Below, piece by piece: positions 51,998-60,073 of a stretch of 64,000 bases of DNA. Each line of letters begins with the position of its first letter. Within the stretch, counting starts at the first letter, position 1. Made by a program: the position numbers and the translations under genes. The notes beneath the pieces were generated by a model. It worked only from the letters and a program-made list of their open reading frames with translations. It was not told the DNA's origin and ran no database searches. The DNA is taken from NCBI RefSeq assembly GCF_023155275.1, contig NZ_JALMUV010000028.1, positions 1 to 64,000 of the forward strand. Reading direction: 5' to 3'. The stretch comes from Streptomyces rhizoryzae (GTDB taxonomy: Bacteria; Actinomycetota; Actinomycetes; Streptomycetales; Streptomycetaceae).

Positions 51998-52657
51998 TCA
52001 CCAGTTCAGGGAGCCGCCTCCGCCCCAGAGGGAGGCGCCCTTGACCAGGTCCATGTAGAAGGCCCAGTCCCAGTACTGGCCGGGGTCGGTGTGGTCGGTT
52101 CCGGGGACCTCGACATGGCCGATGATGTGCCGGCGGTCCTTGGGGATGCCGTAGCGGTCGCAGATGGCGGCGGTGAGCAGGGCGGACCGGGTGTACATCG
52201 CCTCGGTGAACCACTTCGGGTCGTCGATCCAGCCCTCGTGCTCGATGCCGATGCTGCGGGTGTTGTAGCTCCAGTTGCCGGCGTGCCAGGCGACGTCGCG
52301 TTCCCGGACGCACTGGGAGGTGTAGCCGTCGGAGGAGCGGACGACGTAGTGCGCGGCCGCCTTGTGCGCGGGGTCCTGGAAGAGCCGCAGGGTGTCCGCG
52401 AAGGTCTCCTGGGTCACATGGATGACGACCGTGTCGATGGCGTACTGGGTCGGCCGGTTGGCGGCGGTGTAGTTGGCGGAACTGGCCGGGTCCCAGTGGA
52501 CGGGCGGGTAGCTCGCGGCCCGTCTGGCTCTCGCGGTCCGCTTGCGTCGGGACGAGGCGGCAGCCGGGGTGAGGGGGGTGAGGGCGGCGGCCGCGGCGAG
52601 GGCGGCGGCGCCGGTGAGCAGCCGCCGACGGGCCGGGGAGTGCTGGTCGGGCTCCAT
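51998..52657 (-). CDS. Secreted N-acetylmuramoyl-L-alanine amidase (Amidase_2)
   Basis: 219 residues. An export signal with consecutive arginines (ARRRLLTGAAALAAAAALTP), possibly Tat. The amidase_2/PGRP domain follows: IDTVVIHVTQETFADTLRLF with the first zinc His, HYVVRSSDGYTSQCVRERDV, AWHAGNWSYN, and RRHIIGHVEVPGTDHTDPG with the remaining zinc/catalytic residues. It cleaves the stem peptide from peptidoglycan. ATG 52657 has AGGAG at five-base spacing, and a good promoter lies at 52721-52749. Confidence 0.92.
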   Translation of the reverse strand: MEPDQHSPARRRLLTGAAALAAAAALTPLTPAAASSRRKRTARARRAASYPPVHWDPASSANYTAANRPTQYAIDTVVIHVTQETFADTLRLFQDPAHKAAAHYVVRSSDGYTSQCVRERDVAWHAGNWSYNTRSIGIEHEGWIDDPKWFTEAMYTRSALLTAAICDRYGIPKDRRHIIGHVEVPGTDHTDPGQYWDWAFYMDLVKGASLWGGGGSLNW

Positions 52658-52720
52658 GTGAACTCCTGACAAGGACCGAGGGGGTGGTCGCGTACATGTC
52701 ACGCACAGGCCGGTGCGTTC

Positions 52721-52749
52721 ATCATGCGCAACGGTGCGCGCCCTGCCAA
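52721..52749 (-). promoter_or_regulatory. Sigma70-like promoter of the amidase gene
   Basis: On the minus strand TTGGCA (52749-52744), a 17-base spacer and CATGAT (52726-52721), giving a leader of about 57 bases. A TTGACA a little further upstream could serve as an alternative -35. The 398-bp gap 52658-53055 also contains an 18-bp repeat and the shell-gene terminator. Confidence 0.55.
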
Positions 52750-52924
52750 GGGAATGGCCGTTGTGTCAATGGCTTGACCAAAGAAGGACCGGGAGGGGAG
52801 CGGGCCGTCCAACTCCCCTGATTGCGCAGGGGAGAGGCGTGCGGGACGCCGGCGGAGAGGTTCCCGGGGGAGGGGCGGCGGGGGACACAAGGGCCCGTAT
52901 GGGCGTCACCCGGGTGCCACGCTC

Positions 52925-52978
52925 CGGCCCCTGAGGAGCTGGCGGCCCCTGAGAAGCCGCCGGCCCCTGAGGAGCCGG
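52925..52978. repeat. 18-bp tandem repeat, three copies
   Basis: CGGCCCCTGAGGAGC at 52925 and 52961, with a one-base variant at 52943, giving three 18-bp units just 3' of the second shell gene. The period is a multiple of three, but the array lies outside any supported gene. Confidence 0.7.
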
Positions 52979-53017
52979 CGGAGCGGGCGGCCGACCGAGC
53001 CTCCCGCCCGCTCCGCC
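52977..53017 (-). terminator. Terminator after the second encapsulin shell gene
   Basis: Perfect 14-bp stem GGCGGAGCGGGCGG (52977-52990) with 53004-53017, 13-base loop, about 40 bp beyond the shell stop on the minus strand. Confidence 0.65.
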
Positions 53018-53055
53018 GACCTCGCCCCCTCCCTCATCCCCCGCCCCCGTTCGCC

Positions 53056-54471
53056 TCAGTGGCCGATCTCGACGTCCTCCAGGACGCCCAGGGCGTCCGG
53101 TACCAGGACCGCCGCCGAGTAGTAGGCGCTGACCAGGTACTTGATGACGGCCTGGTCGTTGATGCCCATGAAGCGCACCGAGAGGCCGGGGCGGTACTCG
53201 TCGGGGATGCCGGTCTGGTGCAGGCCGACGACGCCCTGGTTCTCCTCGCCGACCCGCATCGCGAGGATCGAGCTGGTCTGGTCGGGGTTGACCGGGATCT
53301 TGTTGCAGGGCAGCAGCGGGATGCCGCGCCAGGCGCGCACCGGGGTGCCGTCGATCTCGACGGGCGTGGGGTAGATGCCGCGCGCGTTCCACTCGCGCCC
53401 GATGGCGGCGATGGTCCGCGGGTGGGCCAGCAGGTACTGGGTCTTCCGGCGGCGGGAGATCAGCTCGTCGAGGTCGTCGGGGGTGGGCGGGCCGCTGCGG
53501 GTGTGGATGCGCTGCTTGAGGTCGGCGTTGTGCAGCAGCCCGAACTCGCGGTTGTTGATCATTTCGTGTTCCTGGCGCTCGCGCAGCGCCTCCACGGTGA
53601 GCCGCAGCTGCTGGTCCAGCTGGTTCATCGGGTCGTTGTAGAGGTCGGCGACCCGCGAGTGGATCTTCAGTACGGTCTGCGCGACGCTGAGTTCGTACTC
53701 CCGCGGGGACCGCTCGTAGTCGACGAAGGTGCCCGGCAGCTCCGGTTCGCCGACGTGGCCCGCGGCGAGTTCGATGGCCGCCTCGCCGTGCTTGTTCTGC
53801 GCCGGGACGAGTGCGGTGCGGAAGGCGTCGAGGTGGGCGCGGAGGGCCTCGGAACGGCCCAGCACCTCCTCGTAGTCGGCGCGGGAGAGGGTCAGGACGG
53901 TGCCGCGGGTCACCGCCCGTACGGTGTGCTCCCACTCTGCGTCCGGCCCGAGCAGGGCCGCCTCGCCGGCCGCGTCGCCGTCGGCCAGTACCCCGGTCAC
54001 CGTCTCGTCGCCGTACTTGCCGGTGCCGAGCCGTTCGAACTTGCCGTGGGCGATGAGGATGACGCGGTCGGCGCGGGTGCCCTGCTCGGCGATGACGTCA
54101 CCGGGGACGACGTCCCGCTGGGCGAACCGGCCGGCCAGTTCCCGCAGTGTGGGGTCGTCGGTGAAGCCGCGCAGCGGGGCCAGTTCCCGCAACTCCTGGG
54201 GGATGACGCGGACGTCGGCGCCCTCGGTGACGAACTCCACCCGCCCGTCACCCAGGGTGTGGGTCAGCCGCCGGTTGACGCGGTAGGTGCCGCCGGAGAC
54301 CTGCGTCCAGGGCAGGACGCGCAGCAGCCACCGCGAGGAGATGCCCTGCATCTGCGGCGGGGTCTTGGTCGTGGTCGCCAGATTGCGGGCGGCCCCGGTG
54401 TCCAGGCTGGAGCGCTGTGGCTCGGTGCCTTCGGTCTGCGGGCCGGACGTGGGGTCCACGGATGTGGTCAT
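53056..54471 (-). CDS. Family 2B encapsulin shell protein (EshA-like), second copy
   Basis: 471 residues, the length of EshA-type proteins. An N-terminal arm (LATTTKTPPQMQGISSRWLL) and extended segment come first. A cyclic-nucleotide-binding-like domain follows at about 95-215 (VIAEQGTRADRVILIAHGKF, then GEAALLGPDAEWEHTVRAVT), then the HK97-type capsid P and A domains (FVDYERSPREYELSVAQTVL, MINNREFGLLHNADLKQRI, FMGINDQAVIKYLVSAYYSA, ending LGVLEDVEIGH). The cNMP cassette keeps Gly-Glu but lacks the Arg that normally holds the phosphate. The protein should co-assemble into a nanocompartment shell. It is the second of two paralogues; a 16-bp repeat array lies in its leader and a terminator follows. 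ATG 54471 has AGGTGA upstream. Confidence 0.88.
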   Translation of the reverse strand: MTTSVDPTSGPQTEGTEPQRSSLDTGAARNLATTTKTPPQMQGISSRWLLRVLPWTQVSGGTYRVNRRLTHTLGDGRVEFVTEGADVRVIPQELRELAPLRGFTDDPTLRELAGRFAQRDVVPGDVIAEQGTRADRVILIAHGKFERLGTGKYGDETVTGVLADGDAAGEAALLGPDAEWEHTVRAVTRGTVLTLSRADYEEVLGRSEALRAHLDAFRTALVPAQNKHGEAAIELAAGHVGEPELPGTFVDYERSPREYELSVAQTVLKIHSRVADLYNDPMNQLDQQLRLTVEALRERQEHEMINNREFGLLHNADLKQRIHTRSGPPTPDDLDELISRRRKTQYLLAHPRTIAAIGREWNARGIYPTPVEIDGTPVRAWRGIPLLPCNKIPVNPDQTSSILAMRVGEENQGVVGLHQTGIPDEYRPGLSVRFMGINDQAVIKYLVSAYYSAAVLVPDALGVLEDVEIGH

Positions 54472-54497
54472 GACGGAGGGTCACCTGTTCCGGTTGG

Positions 54498-54575
54498 TAC
54501 GTGAACGTCGTTGTACGTGGACGTCGTTGTACGCGGACGTCGCTTTACGTGAACGGCGGTGCGTGAACGGCGTGG
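54498..54575 (-). repeat. 16-bp tandem repeats before the second shell gene
   Basis: Four consecutive 16-base units, TACGTGAACGTCGTTG (54498), then 54514, 54530 and 54546, each with one to four changes, and a partial fifth (54562-54575). Units contain ACGT-N2-ACGT-like half-sites. They lie 27-104 bases before the start of the 53056-54471 gene, in the 184-bp gap between the two shell genes, a likely control region for the shell ratio. Confidence 0.75.
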
Positions 54576-54655
54576 CGAGAAGGCCATCGCGGGGCGCCAT
54601 TGCGTGAAAGGATGGGGATGCGGGGCGGAGGGAGGGGAATTCGGGGCGTTTCCGC

Positions 54656-56068
54656 TCAGTGTCCGATTTCCACGTCCTCCAGGACGCCCAGGGCGTCGGG
54701 GACGAGAATCGCCGCCGAATAGTAGGCGCTGACGAGGTAGTTCGCGATGGCCTGGTCGTCGATTCCCATGAAGCGCACCGAAAGGCTCGGTTCGTATTCA
54801 TCGGGAATTCCGCTGCGGTGCAGTCCGACGACGCCCTGCTTCTCCTCTCCGGTGCGCAGCAGCAGAATGGAGCTGGTGCCCTCCTTCGTCACCGGGATCT
54901 TGTTGCAGGGGAAGAGGGGCACCCCGCGCCAGGACGGCACCGAGTGGCCCATGACGTCCACCGCGGCCGGGTAGAGCCCGCGGGCGCTGCACTCGCGGCC
55001 GATCGCGGCGATCGCCTTGGGGTGGGCCAGCAGGAAGCCGGGGTCCTTCCAGACCGTGGCGAGGAGTTCGTCGAGGTCGTCGGGGGTGGGCGGGCCGCTG
55101 CGGGTGGGGATGCGCTGCTTGAGGTCGGCGTTGTGCAGCAGGCCGAACTCGCGGTTGTTGATCATTTCGTGCTCCTGGCGCTCGCGCAGGGCGTGCACCG
55201 TGAGCCGCAGCTGCTCCTCGACCTGGTTCATCGGGTCGCTGTAGAGGTCGCCGACCCGGGTGTGGGTGCGCAGGACGGTCTGGGCGACGCTGAGTTCGTA
55301 CTCGCGCGGGGACCGCTCGTAGTCGACGAAGGTGCCGGGCAGGGAGGGTTCGCCGTGGTGGCCGGAGGCGACCGCGACGGCGGCCTCGCCGCTGGCGTTG
55401 GCCGGCCGCCCGGTGGTCTGGGCGCCTGCCGCGAGGTGGTCGCGCAGGGCGGGGGAGCGGCCGATGACCTCGTGCGCGTCCTGGCGGGTCAGGGTCAGCG
55501 CCGTCACCCGGGTCACCGCGCGGTAGCTGAACTCCCAGTGCCCGTCGGCGGCGGCCAGCGGGGCGTCGCCGAGGTGGTCGCCGCCGGCCAGCGCCGCCAG
55601 GACGGTGTCGTCGCCGTACTTGCCGGTGCCGATCCGGTCGACCCGGCCGTGCGCGATCAGCACCACCCGGTCGTGCGGGGTGCCGGCCCGGGCGATCAGT
55701 TCACCGGGGGCGTACTCGTGCTGGGTAAACCTTTCGCCGAGGGCGGCGAGCACCTCGGTGTCGGTGAATTCCCACAGCGCGGGGAGTTCCCGGAGTTCCT
55801 CGGGGATGATGGCGACCGAGCTGCCGTCGATGGCGAAGTCGATCCGCCCGTCGCCGACGGTGTACGCCAGCCGGCGGTTGACCCGGTACGTACCGCCCGA
55901 GACCTGGACCCAGGGCAGCAGCCGCAGCAGCCAGCGGGAGGTGATCCCCTGCATCTGCGGCGCGGTCTTGGTGGTCGTCGCCAGATTCCGCGCGGCCGCG
56001 GTCGTCAGGCTGGAATTCTGGCTTTCCTCGGCGCTTCCGGGCAGAGTCTCGCCGGCAATCGTCACCAT
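54656..56068 (-). CDS. Family 2B encapsulin shell protein (EshA-like), first copy
   Basis: 470 residues, clear paralogue of the gene downstream, sharing long blocks (TFVDYERSPREYELSVAQTV, then MINNREFGLLHNADLKQRI, and the identical ending VPDALGVLEDVEIGH). Same layout: N-terminal arm LATTTKTAPQMQGITSRWLL, a cNMP-binding-like domain at about 97-215 and a HK97 capsid fold. Its cNMP cassette is more degenerate (GGDHLGDAPLAAADGHWEFS: Asp for Glu, no phosphate Arg). Family 2B encapsulins often come as two shell genes. ATG 56068 has AGGTGA immediately upstream; GTG 56116 would add 16 non-conserved residues. It has its own promoter at 56151-56179 and lies 210 bp after the xylulokinase. Confidence 0.88.
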   Translation of the reverse strand: MVTIAGETLPGSAEESQNSSLTTAAARNLATTTKTAPQMQGITSRWLLRLLPWVQVSGGTYRVNRRLAYTVGDGRIDFAIDGSSVAIIPEELRELPALWEFTDTEVLAALGERFTQHEYAPGELIARAGTPHDRVVLIAHGRVDRIGTGKYGDDTVLAALAGGDHLGDAPLAAADGHWEFSYRAVTRVTALTLTRQDAHEVIGRSPALRDHLAAGAQTTGRPANASGEAAVAVASGHHGEPSLPGTFVDYERSPREYELSVAQTVLRTHTRVGDLYSDPMNQVEEQLRLTVHALRERQEHEMINNREFGLLHNADLKQRIPTRSGPPTPDDLDELLATVWKDPGFLLAHPKAIAAIGRECSARGLYPAAVDVMGHSVPSWRGVPLFPCNKIPVTKEGTSSILLLRTGEEKQGVVGLHRSGIPDEYEPSLSVRFMGIDDQAIANYLVSAYYSAAILVPDALGVLEDVEIGH

Positions 56069-56150
56069 GTCACCTATCTCGTGGAGGCTGCGGCGGGTGA
56101 ACGCCCGGGCGGACACGGGAATGTCCGCCGGCAGCTCGCCGCCGCACCGA

Positions 56151-56179
56151 AGATAGTGGCGCTGTTTTTATCGGCACAA
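56151..56179 (-). promoter_or_regulatory. Promoter of the first encapsulin gene
   Basis: Minus strand: TTGTGC (56179-56174), 17-base spacer, CTATCT (56156-56151), within an unusually A+T-rich patch; leader about 75 bases. The shells could thus be expressed apart from the xylulokinase. Confidence 0.5.
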
Positions 56180-56206
56180 TCGCTCGATGGGGTGGCATGG
56201 AATTAA

Positions 56207-56220
56207 CTTTCCATGGAAAG
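56207..56220. promoter_or_regulatory. CTTTCCATGGAAAG palindrome upstream of the shell promoter
   Basis: Perfect 14-bp palindrome 28 bases upstream of the -35, followed at 56215-56235 by a second GGAAAG...CTTTCC pairing. Good candidate operator for shell expression. Confidence 0.5.
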
Positions 56221-56278
56221 GGTTTAGCGCTTTCCGGTGGCGGGCAGGGTGGGCCGTGGCCGGGGAGGGCCGGGCGGG

Positions 56279-57709
56279 TCAGCCTCCCAGGAGGGCCGCG
56301 CCGTCCGTGAGCGTCGCCGCCAGCCGCTCCCACGCCGCGTCGTCCCGCTCCCGGGCCGGGTGGTGCGCGCCGCGGTCGGTGCCCCAGCGGCGGGCCACCG
56401 CCGCCGGATCCTCGCCCAGCAGCAGCCCGGCCGCCTGCGCCGCCGCCCCCAGCGCGGTCAGTTCGTCCGCCTCGGGGACGAGCACCGGGCGGCCGGAGAG
56501 CCGCCGTACGGTCTCCCGCCAGGCGGCGCCGCGCGCCCCGCCGCCGATCAGGACCAGCGGCGCGTCCGGCGCGGCCTCGCCGGCCAGCACCTGGTCCAGC
56601 GCCCGCAGCAGGGTGAACACCGCGCCGTCGTAGGCGGCTTGGAGCAGCTGGCCGGGAGTGGTGTCGTGGCGCAGCCCATGGAGCAGGCCGGTGGCGTGCG
56701 GCAGATTCGGGGTGCGCTCGCCGTCCAGGTAAGGCAGCAGGACGGCGCTGCCGCCCGCTTCGACGGCCTCGCGGTCGCGGCCGAGCAGCGCCGCGACGCG
56801 GTCCACGGCGAGGGTGCAGTTCAGGGTGCAGGCCAGGGGGAGCCAGTCGCCGCGGGCGTCGGCGAAGCCGGCGACGGTGCCGGTCGGGTCGGCGGGCCGG
56901 CGGGTGGCGACGGCGAAGACCGTGCCGGAGGTGCCCAGGCTCAGCACCGGCCGGCCGGGGCGCAGGCCCAGGCCGAGCGCGGCCGCCATGTTGTCGCCCG
57001 TCCCGGCGGCCACCAACGCGCCGTGCGGGAGCGGGAGTTCACCGGACCGTACGGTGCCGGCCGCCTCGCCGGGGAGCGCCACCCGGGGCAGCATCCCGGC
57101 GGACAGCCCGGCCAGTTCCAGGGCTTCCGCGTCGTACGCCCCGGTGGCGGACGCCCACCAGCCGGTGCCGGAGGCGTCGCCGCGGTCGGTGACGGCCTGG
57201 CCGGTCAGCCGCTCGACGAGGTAGTCGTGCGGCAGCCGGACGGCGGCGGTGGCGGCCGCCGCCGCGGGCTCGTGGGCGCGCAGCCAGGCCCATTTGGCGA
57301 TCGTGAACGCCGGGCCGGGCACGCTCCCCACGCGCTCCGCCCAGGCCCGCGGGCCGCCGCCCGCGGCGATCAGGCGGGCGCTCTCCGGGGCCGGGCGGAC
57401 GTCGTTCCACAGCAGCGCCGGGCGGACCGGCTCCCCGGCAGCGTCGAGGGTGACCAGCCCGTGCTGCTGGCCGGCGACGGAGACCGCGGACGCCTGGCGG
57501 GCGGCCGGGCCGCACTGCGCCAGGGCCTCGCCGAGCGCCCGCCACCAGTGCCGGGGGTCGCTCTCCTTGCCCGGTCCGCCGCCGACCGGGTGCGGGGCCT
57601 GGCCGCGGGCCACCACCCGGCCGGTCTCCGCGTCCACGACCAGGGTCTTGGTGGACTGCGTGGAGCTGTCCACGCCGACGACCAGGGGGCCGGCCGACTG
57701 CGCGCCCAT
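56279..57709 (-). CDS. xylB: Xylulokinase
   Basis: 476 residues, FGGY kinase of the xylulokinase branch. Phosphate-1 region GVDSSTQSTK (12-21), sugar-binding SVAGQQHGLVTLD and LLWNDVRP, the GDASGTGWW block, and the catalytic Asp239 in GTGDNMAAALG. The C-terminal adenosine motif is LVLIGGGARGAAWRETV. It phosphorylates D-xylulose after xylose isomerisation. ATG 57709 follows an ideal GGAGGT. It lies between an acetyl-xylan esterase and two encapsulin shell genes on the same strand. Xylulokinases are, to my knowledge, one of the enzyme types found with Family 2B encapsulins. No long disordered N- or C-terminal cargo tail is visible. Confidence 0.92.
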   Translation of the reverse strand: MGAQSAGPLVVGVDSSTQSTKTLVVDAETGRVVARGQAPHPVGGGPGKESDPRHWWRALGEALAQCGPAARQASAVSVAGQQHGLVTLDAAGEPVRPALLWNDVRPAPESARLIAAGGGPRAWAERVGSVPGPAFTIAKWAWLRAHEPAAAAATAAVRLPHDYLVERLTGQAVTDRGDASGTGWWASATGAYDAEALELAGLSAGMLPRVALPGEAAGTVRSGELPLPHGALVAAGTGDNMAAALGLGLRPGRPVLSLGTSGTVFAVATRRPADPTGTVAGFADARGDWLPLACTLNCTLAVDRVAALLGRDREAVEAGGSAVLLPYLDGERTPNLPHATGLLHGLRHDTTPGQLLQAAYDGAVFTLLRALDQVLAGEAAPDAPLVLIGGGARGAAWRETVRRLSGRPVLVPEADELTALGAAAQAAGLLLGEDPAAVARRWGTDRGAHHPARERDDAAWERLAATLTDGAALLGG

Positions 57710-57884
57710 GGAGCACCTCCCTCGGCGGCCGGCGGTCCGTGCCTCGCGCTCGGGGGCTCCCGGCCGCTTCGGGCCCCGCGCGCTGCCGCATCGTAATGCG
57801 CGCGGGGTGTGCCGCGGGCGGCCTGTGGACGACACGCGCGGGGCGGTCCGGACGGGCGGTGCGGTACGTCCGGCCGGACCCGGG

Positions 57885-58853
57885 TCAGGTGCCGAACACC
57901 TCGCGGAGGAAGCGGATCTCGGCGCTCCGCTGGGCGCCGCCGCCGCCCTCGTGGCCGTTGAACCGCCAGACCTCCAGCCGCTTGGCGCCCGCGTAGTGGT
58001 GGTGGGCGGCGAAGCCGGTGGACGGCGGGACGATCGCGTCGCGCAGCGCGGTGCCGAAGAGCGCGGGGGCGGTGGCGCGGGCGGCGAAGTTCAGCCCGTC
58101 GAAGTGGTCCAGGGTGTGCAGGGCGGTGTCGATGTGGCCGCGCTGCCCGGCGAAGTAGCGGACCAGTTCGCCGTAGGGGCCCTCGTCGGTGACATCCAGG
58201 GCGCGCCGGATGTGGGTCAGGAACGGGACGTCGATCAGCGCGCCCGCCAGGCCGGGGACCAGGCCCGCCGCGGCGAGGGCGAGGGCGCCGCCCTGGCTGC
58301 CGCCGGCGACGGCGACGCGCTCCGGGTCCACCGCGGGGTGGCCGCGGGCGGCCTCCACGGCCCGTACGGCGTCGGTGTAGAGCCGCCGGTAGTAGTAGGT
58401 GTCGGGGTCGAGCAGGCCCTGGGTGAGCTTCCCGGGGACGCCGGGGTGGGCGGCGGCCACCGGGTCGGGGGTGTCGCCGGGGCGGTCGGGGCCGCTCTGG
58501 CCGCGGGCGTCCATGACGAGGGTGGCGTATCCGGCGGACGGCCAGAGCAGCCAGTCGTGCGGCAGCAGCCGGCCGCCGCCGTAGCCGAGGTACTGCACCA
58601 CGCACGGCAGCGGGCCGTCGGCCGGGCGGGGGCGGAGGAACCAGCCGCGGATCCGGTGCCCGCCGAACCCGGAGAACTCCACGTCGTCGGTGTGCAGCCG
58701 GGCCAGCCCGGTGTCGGTGGCGGTGAACCGGGCGTCGAGGGGGACGGCGCGGGCCTCGTCGAGGGTGCGGCGCCAGAAGGCGTCGAAGCCGGGCGGTTCG
58801 GGGAGCGGGGGGCGGTAACGGCGCAGGTCGTCCAGGGGCAGGTCGGTGAACAC
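57885..58853 (-). CDS. Acetyl-xylan esterase / cephalosporin-C deacetylase (CE7)
   Basis: 322 residues, full-length CE7 alpha/beta hydrolase. VVQYLGYGGGRLLPHDWLLW with its oxyanion tyrosine and DARGQSG are diagnostic. The triad is Ser186 (GGSQGG), Asp272 (RDAIVPP) and His301 (NGHEGGG). No signal peptide, so it acts in the cytoplasm, as CE7 enzymes do, on acetylated xylo-oligosaccharides or other acetylated substrates. GTG 58853 follows GGAGGT. It precedes the xylulokinase by 175 bp on the same strand, giving a xylose-utilisation flavour to the encapsulin locus. Confidence 0.92.
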   Translation of the reverse strand: MFTDLPLDDLRRYRPPLPEPPGFDAFWRRTLDEARAVPLDARFTATDTGLARLHTDDVEFSGFGGHRIRGWFLRPRPADGPLPCVVQYLGYGGGRLLPHDWLLWPSAGYATLVMDARGQSGPDRPGDTPDPVAAAHPGVPGKLTQGLLDPDTYYYRRLYTDAVRAVEAARGHPAVDPERVAVAGGSQGGALALAAAGLVPGLAGALIDVPFLTHIRRALDVTDEGPYGELVRYFAGQRGHIDTALHTLDHFDGLNFAARATAPALFGTALRDAIVPPSTGFAAHHHYAGAKRLEVWRFNGHEGGGGAQRSAEIRFLREVFGT

Positions 58854-59037
58854 GGGGCACCTCCGGGCAGTGAGGCGTACACGTCGCGCACGTTAGGGTC
58901 TGTCCGGGCGATCAGGACCGGGGCCGTCCGCCCCGGCCGGGCCGCCAACGGTGCCCGCGGGGTGGAGGATTCATCCCGGAACGGTCCAGACCGGTCACCG
59001 CGTCCTTGACCCCACAGCGAAGAAGCGAACAGCCGCC

Positions 59038-59913
59038 ATGAGCTTTCCCCCGCCTCCGCCGTCCAACCAGCCGCCGCCCCCGCCGCCCCCGGGCGGTGGC
59101 GGATTCGGGCCGCCGGACGGTTACGGTCCGAGCGGCCGGCAGCCGCCGGGACAGGGCGGTTACGGACCGGGTGGGTACGGCCCGGCGGCGGGCCCGTCCG
59201 GTCCGCAGCCCGCCGGCCCCTACGGGCCGCCCGCCGGCGGGGGTTTCGGCCCGCCCGGGTCCGGTGGACCGGGCGGTGCCCCCGGTGGCTGGCAGCAGCC
59301 GCCGGCGCCGCCCTCCGGGGGCGGCAACGGCACCGCCATCGCGCTGATCATCGGCGCCGGGGTGCTCGTGCTGGCCGTCGTCATCGGTGTCCTGATATGG
59401 AGCAATGGCGACGGCGGTGGCGGTGACCAGGCCCGGCCCGCCGCGAGCGCGAGCTCCTCGCCGTCCGGCTCCGCGTCGCCGTCCCCGTCCTTCTCCGCGG
59501 ACCCCGCGCCCTCCGCGACGCCCACCGGCCCGGGGACCGGCGGAGCCTCGCCCAGCGGCCGCACGGTGCCCTTCTACGAGCTGCGGGCCGGCGACTGCTA
59601 CGACCTCCCGCCCGGTGGCAGCGGTGGCAACACCAACGCCGCGTCCTGCCGGGGCCCGCACGACGCCGAGGTCGTCTTCGTCTACACCCTGCCGCGCGGT
59701 CTGACGGCCCAGAACGAGATCAAGGACAAGGCGTCCGCGCTGTGCGCCTCGGAACTCCAGGACAAGGCGTCCAAGCAGCCGGCCGGCACCGCTGAGGGCA
59801 CCTATGTGCAGTTCCCCAGCGTCAGCGGCTACAAGCTGGGCATCCGGTCCGTGGTGTGCAGCCTGACCGCCGACAGCACCGGCAGCAGGAAGCTGACCCG
59901 GCCGCTGTCCTGA
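59038..59913 (+). CDS. Septum-formation-domain membrane protein
   Basis: 291 residues. Residues 1-95 are Pro/Gly-rich and repetitive (FPPPPPSNQPPPPPPPGGGG). One membrane segment follows at about 100-120 (IALIIGAGVLVLAVVIGVLI), then a Ser/Ala/Pro linker, then an extracytoplasmic domain with RTVPFYELRAGDCYDLPPGG and SCRGPHDAEVVFVYTLPRG, matching the actinobacterial 'septum formation' domain (PF13845-like) with its conserved Cys pair. A cell-envelope or division role is inferred from the family only. ATG 59038 is the natural start before the Pro-rich stretch; no strong ribosome site. Confidence 0.8.
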   Translation: MSFPPPPPSNQPPPPPPPGGGGFGPPDGYGPSGRQPPGQGGYGPGGYGPAAGPSGPQPAGPYGPPAGGGFGPPGSGGPGGAPGGWQQPPAPPSGGGNGTAIALIIGAGVLVLAVVIGVLIWSNGDGGGGDQARPAASASSSPSGSASPSPSFSADPAPSATPTGPGTGGASPSGRTVPFYELRAGDCYDLPPGGSGGNTNAASCRGPHDAEVVFVYTLPRGLTAQNEIKDKASALCASELQDKASKQPAGTAEGTYVQFPSVSGYKLGIRSVVCSLTADSTGSRKLTRPLS

Positions 59914-59975
59914 GCCGGTCCGGGCAGCGGGGCGGCGCGGGGCGCCGGGGGCGGCGCTCGGGGGCGGCGCCGCCC

Positions 59976-60008
59976 GGTGAACGGGCGCGCCCCGCCGGCC
60001 CGTTCACC
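59976..60008. terminator. Convergent hairpin, 11-bp stem
   Basis: GGTGAACGGGC (59976-59986) pairs with GCCCGTTCACC (59998-60008) between the septum-protein gene and the convergent methyltransferase gene; may terminate both. Confidence 0.55.
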
Positions 60009-60073
60009 CCGGTCTGCCGTCCGGGACCTCCGGCCAGGGGGCGCGGGGGGCGTTCCCGTGGGCCGGCGGGCCG

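Noticed and set aside
51559..52058. Small plus-strand open frames between the NAGPA-like and amidase genes
   Set aside because: No ribosome site, Arg/Pro/Ser-rich shadow composition, and they overlap the amidase end.
53056..56068. Shell genes as a Crp-type regulator pair
   Set aside because: The cNMP-like domain lacks a helix-turn-helix and is embedded in a capsid-fold protein of about 470 residues.
53056..58853. 2-methylisoborneol or terpene-cyclase cargo locus
   Set aside because: Family 2B shells often sit by terpene genes, but no terpene cyclase or methyltransferase is present in the window.
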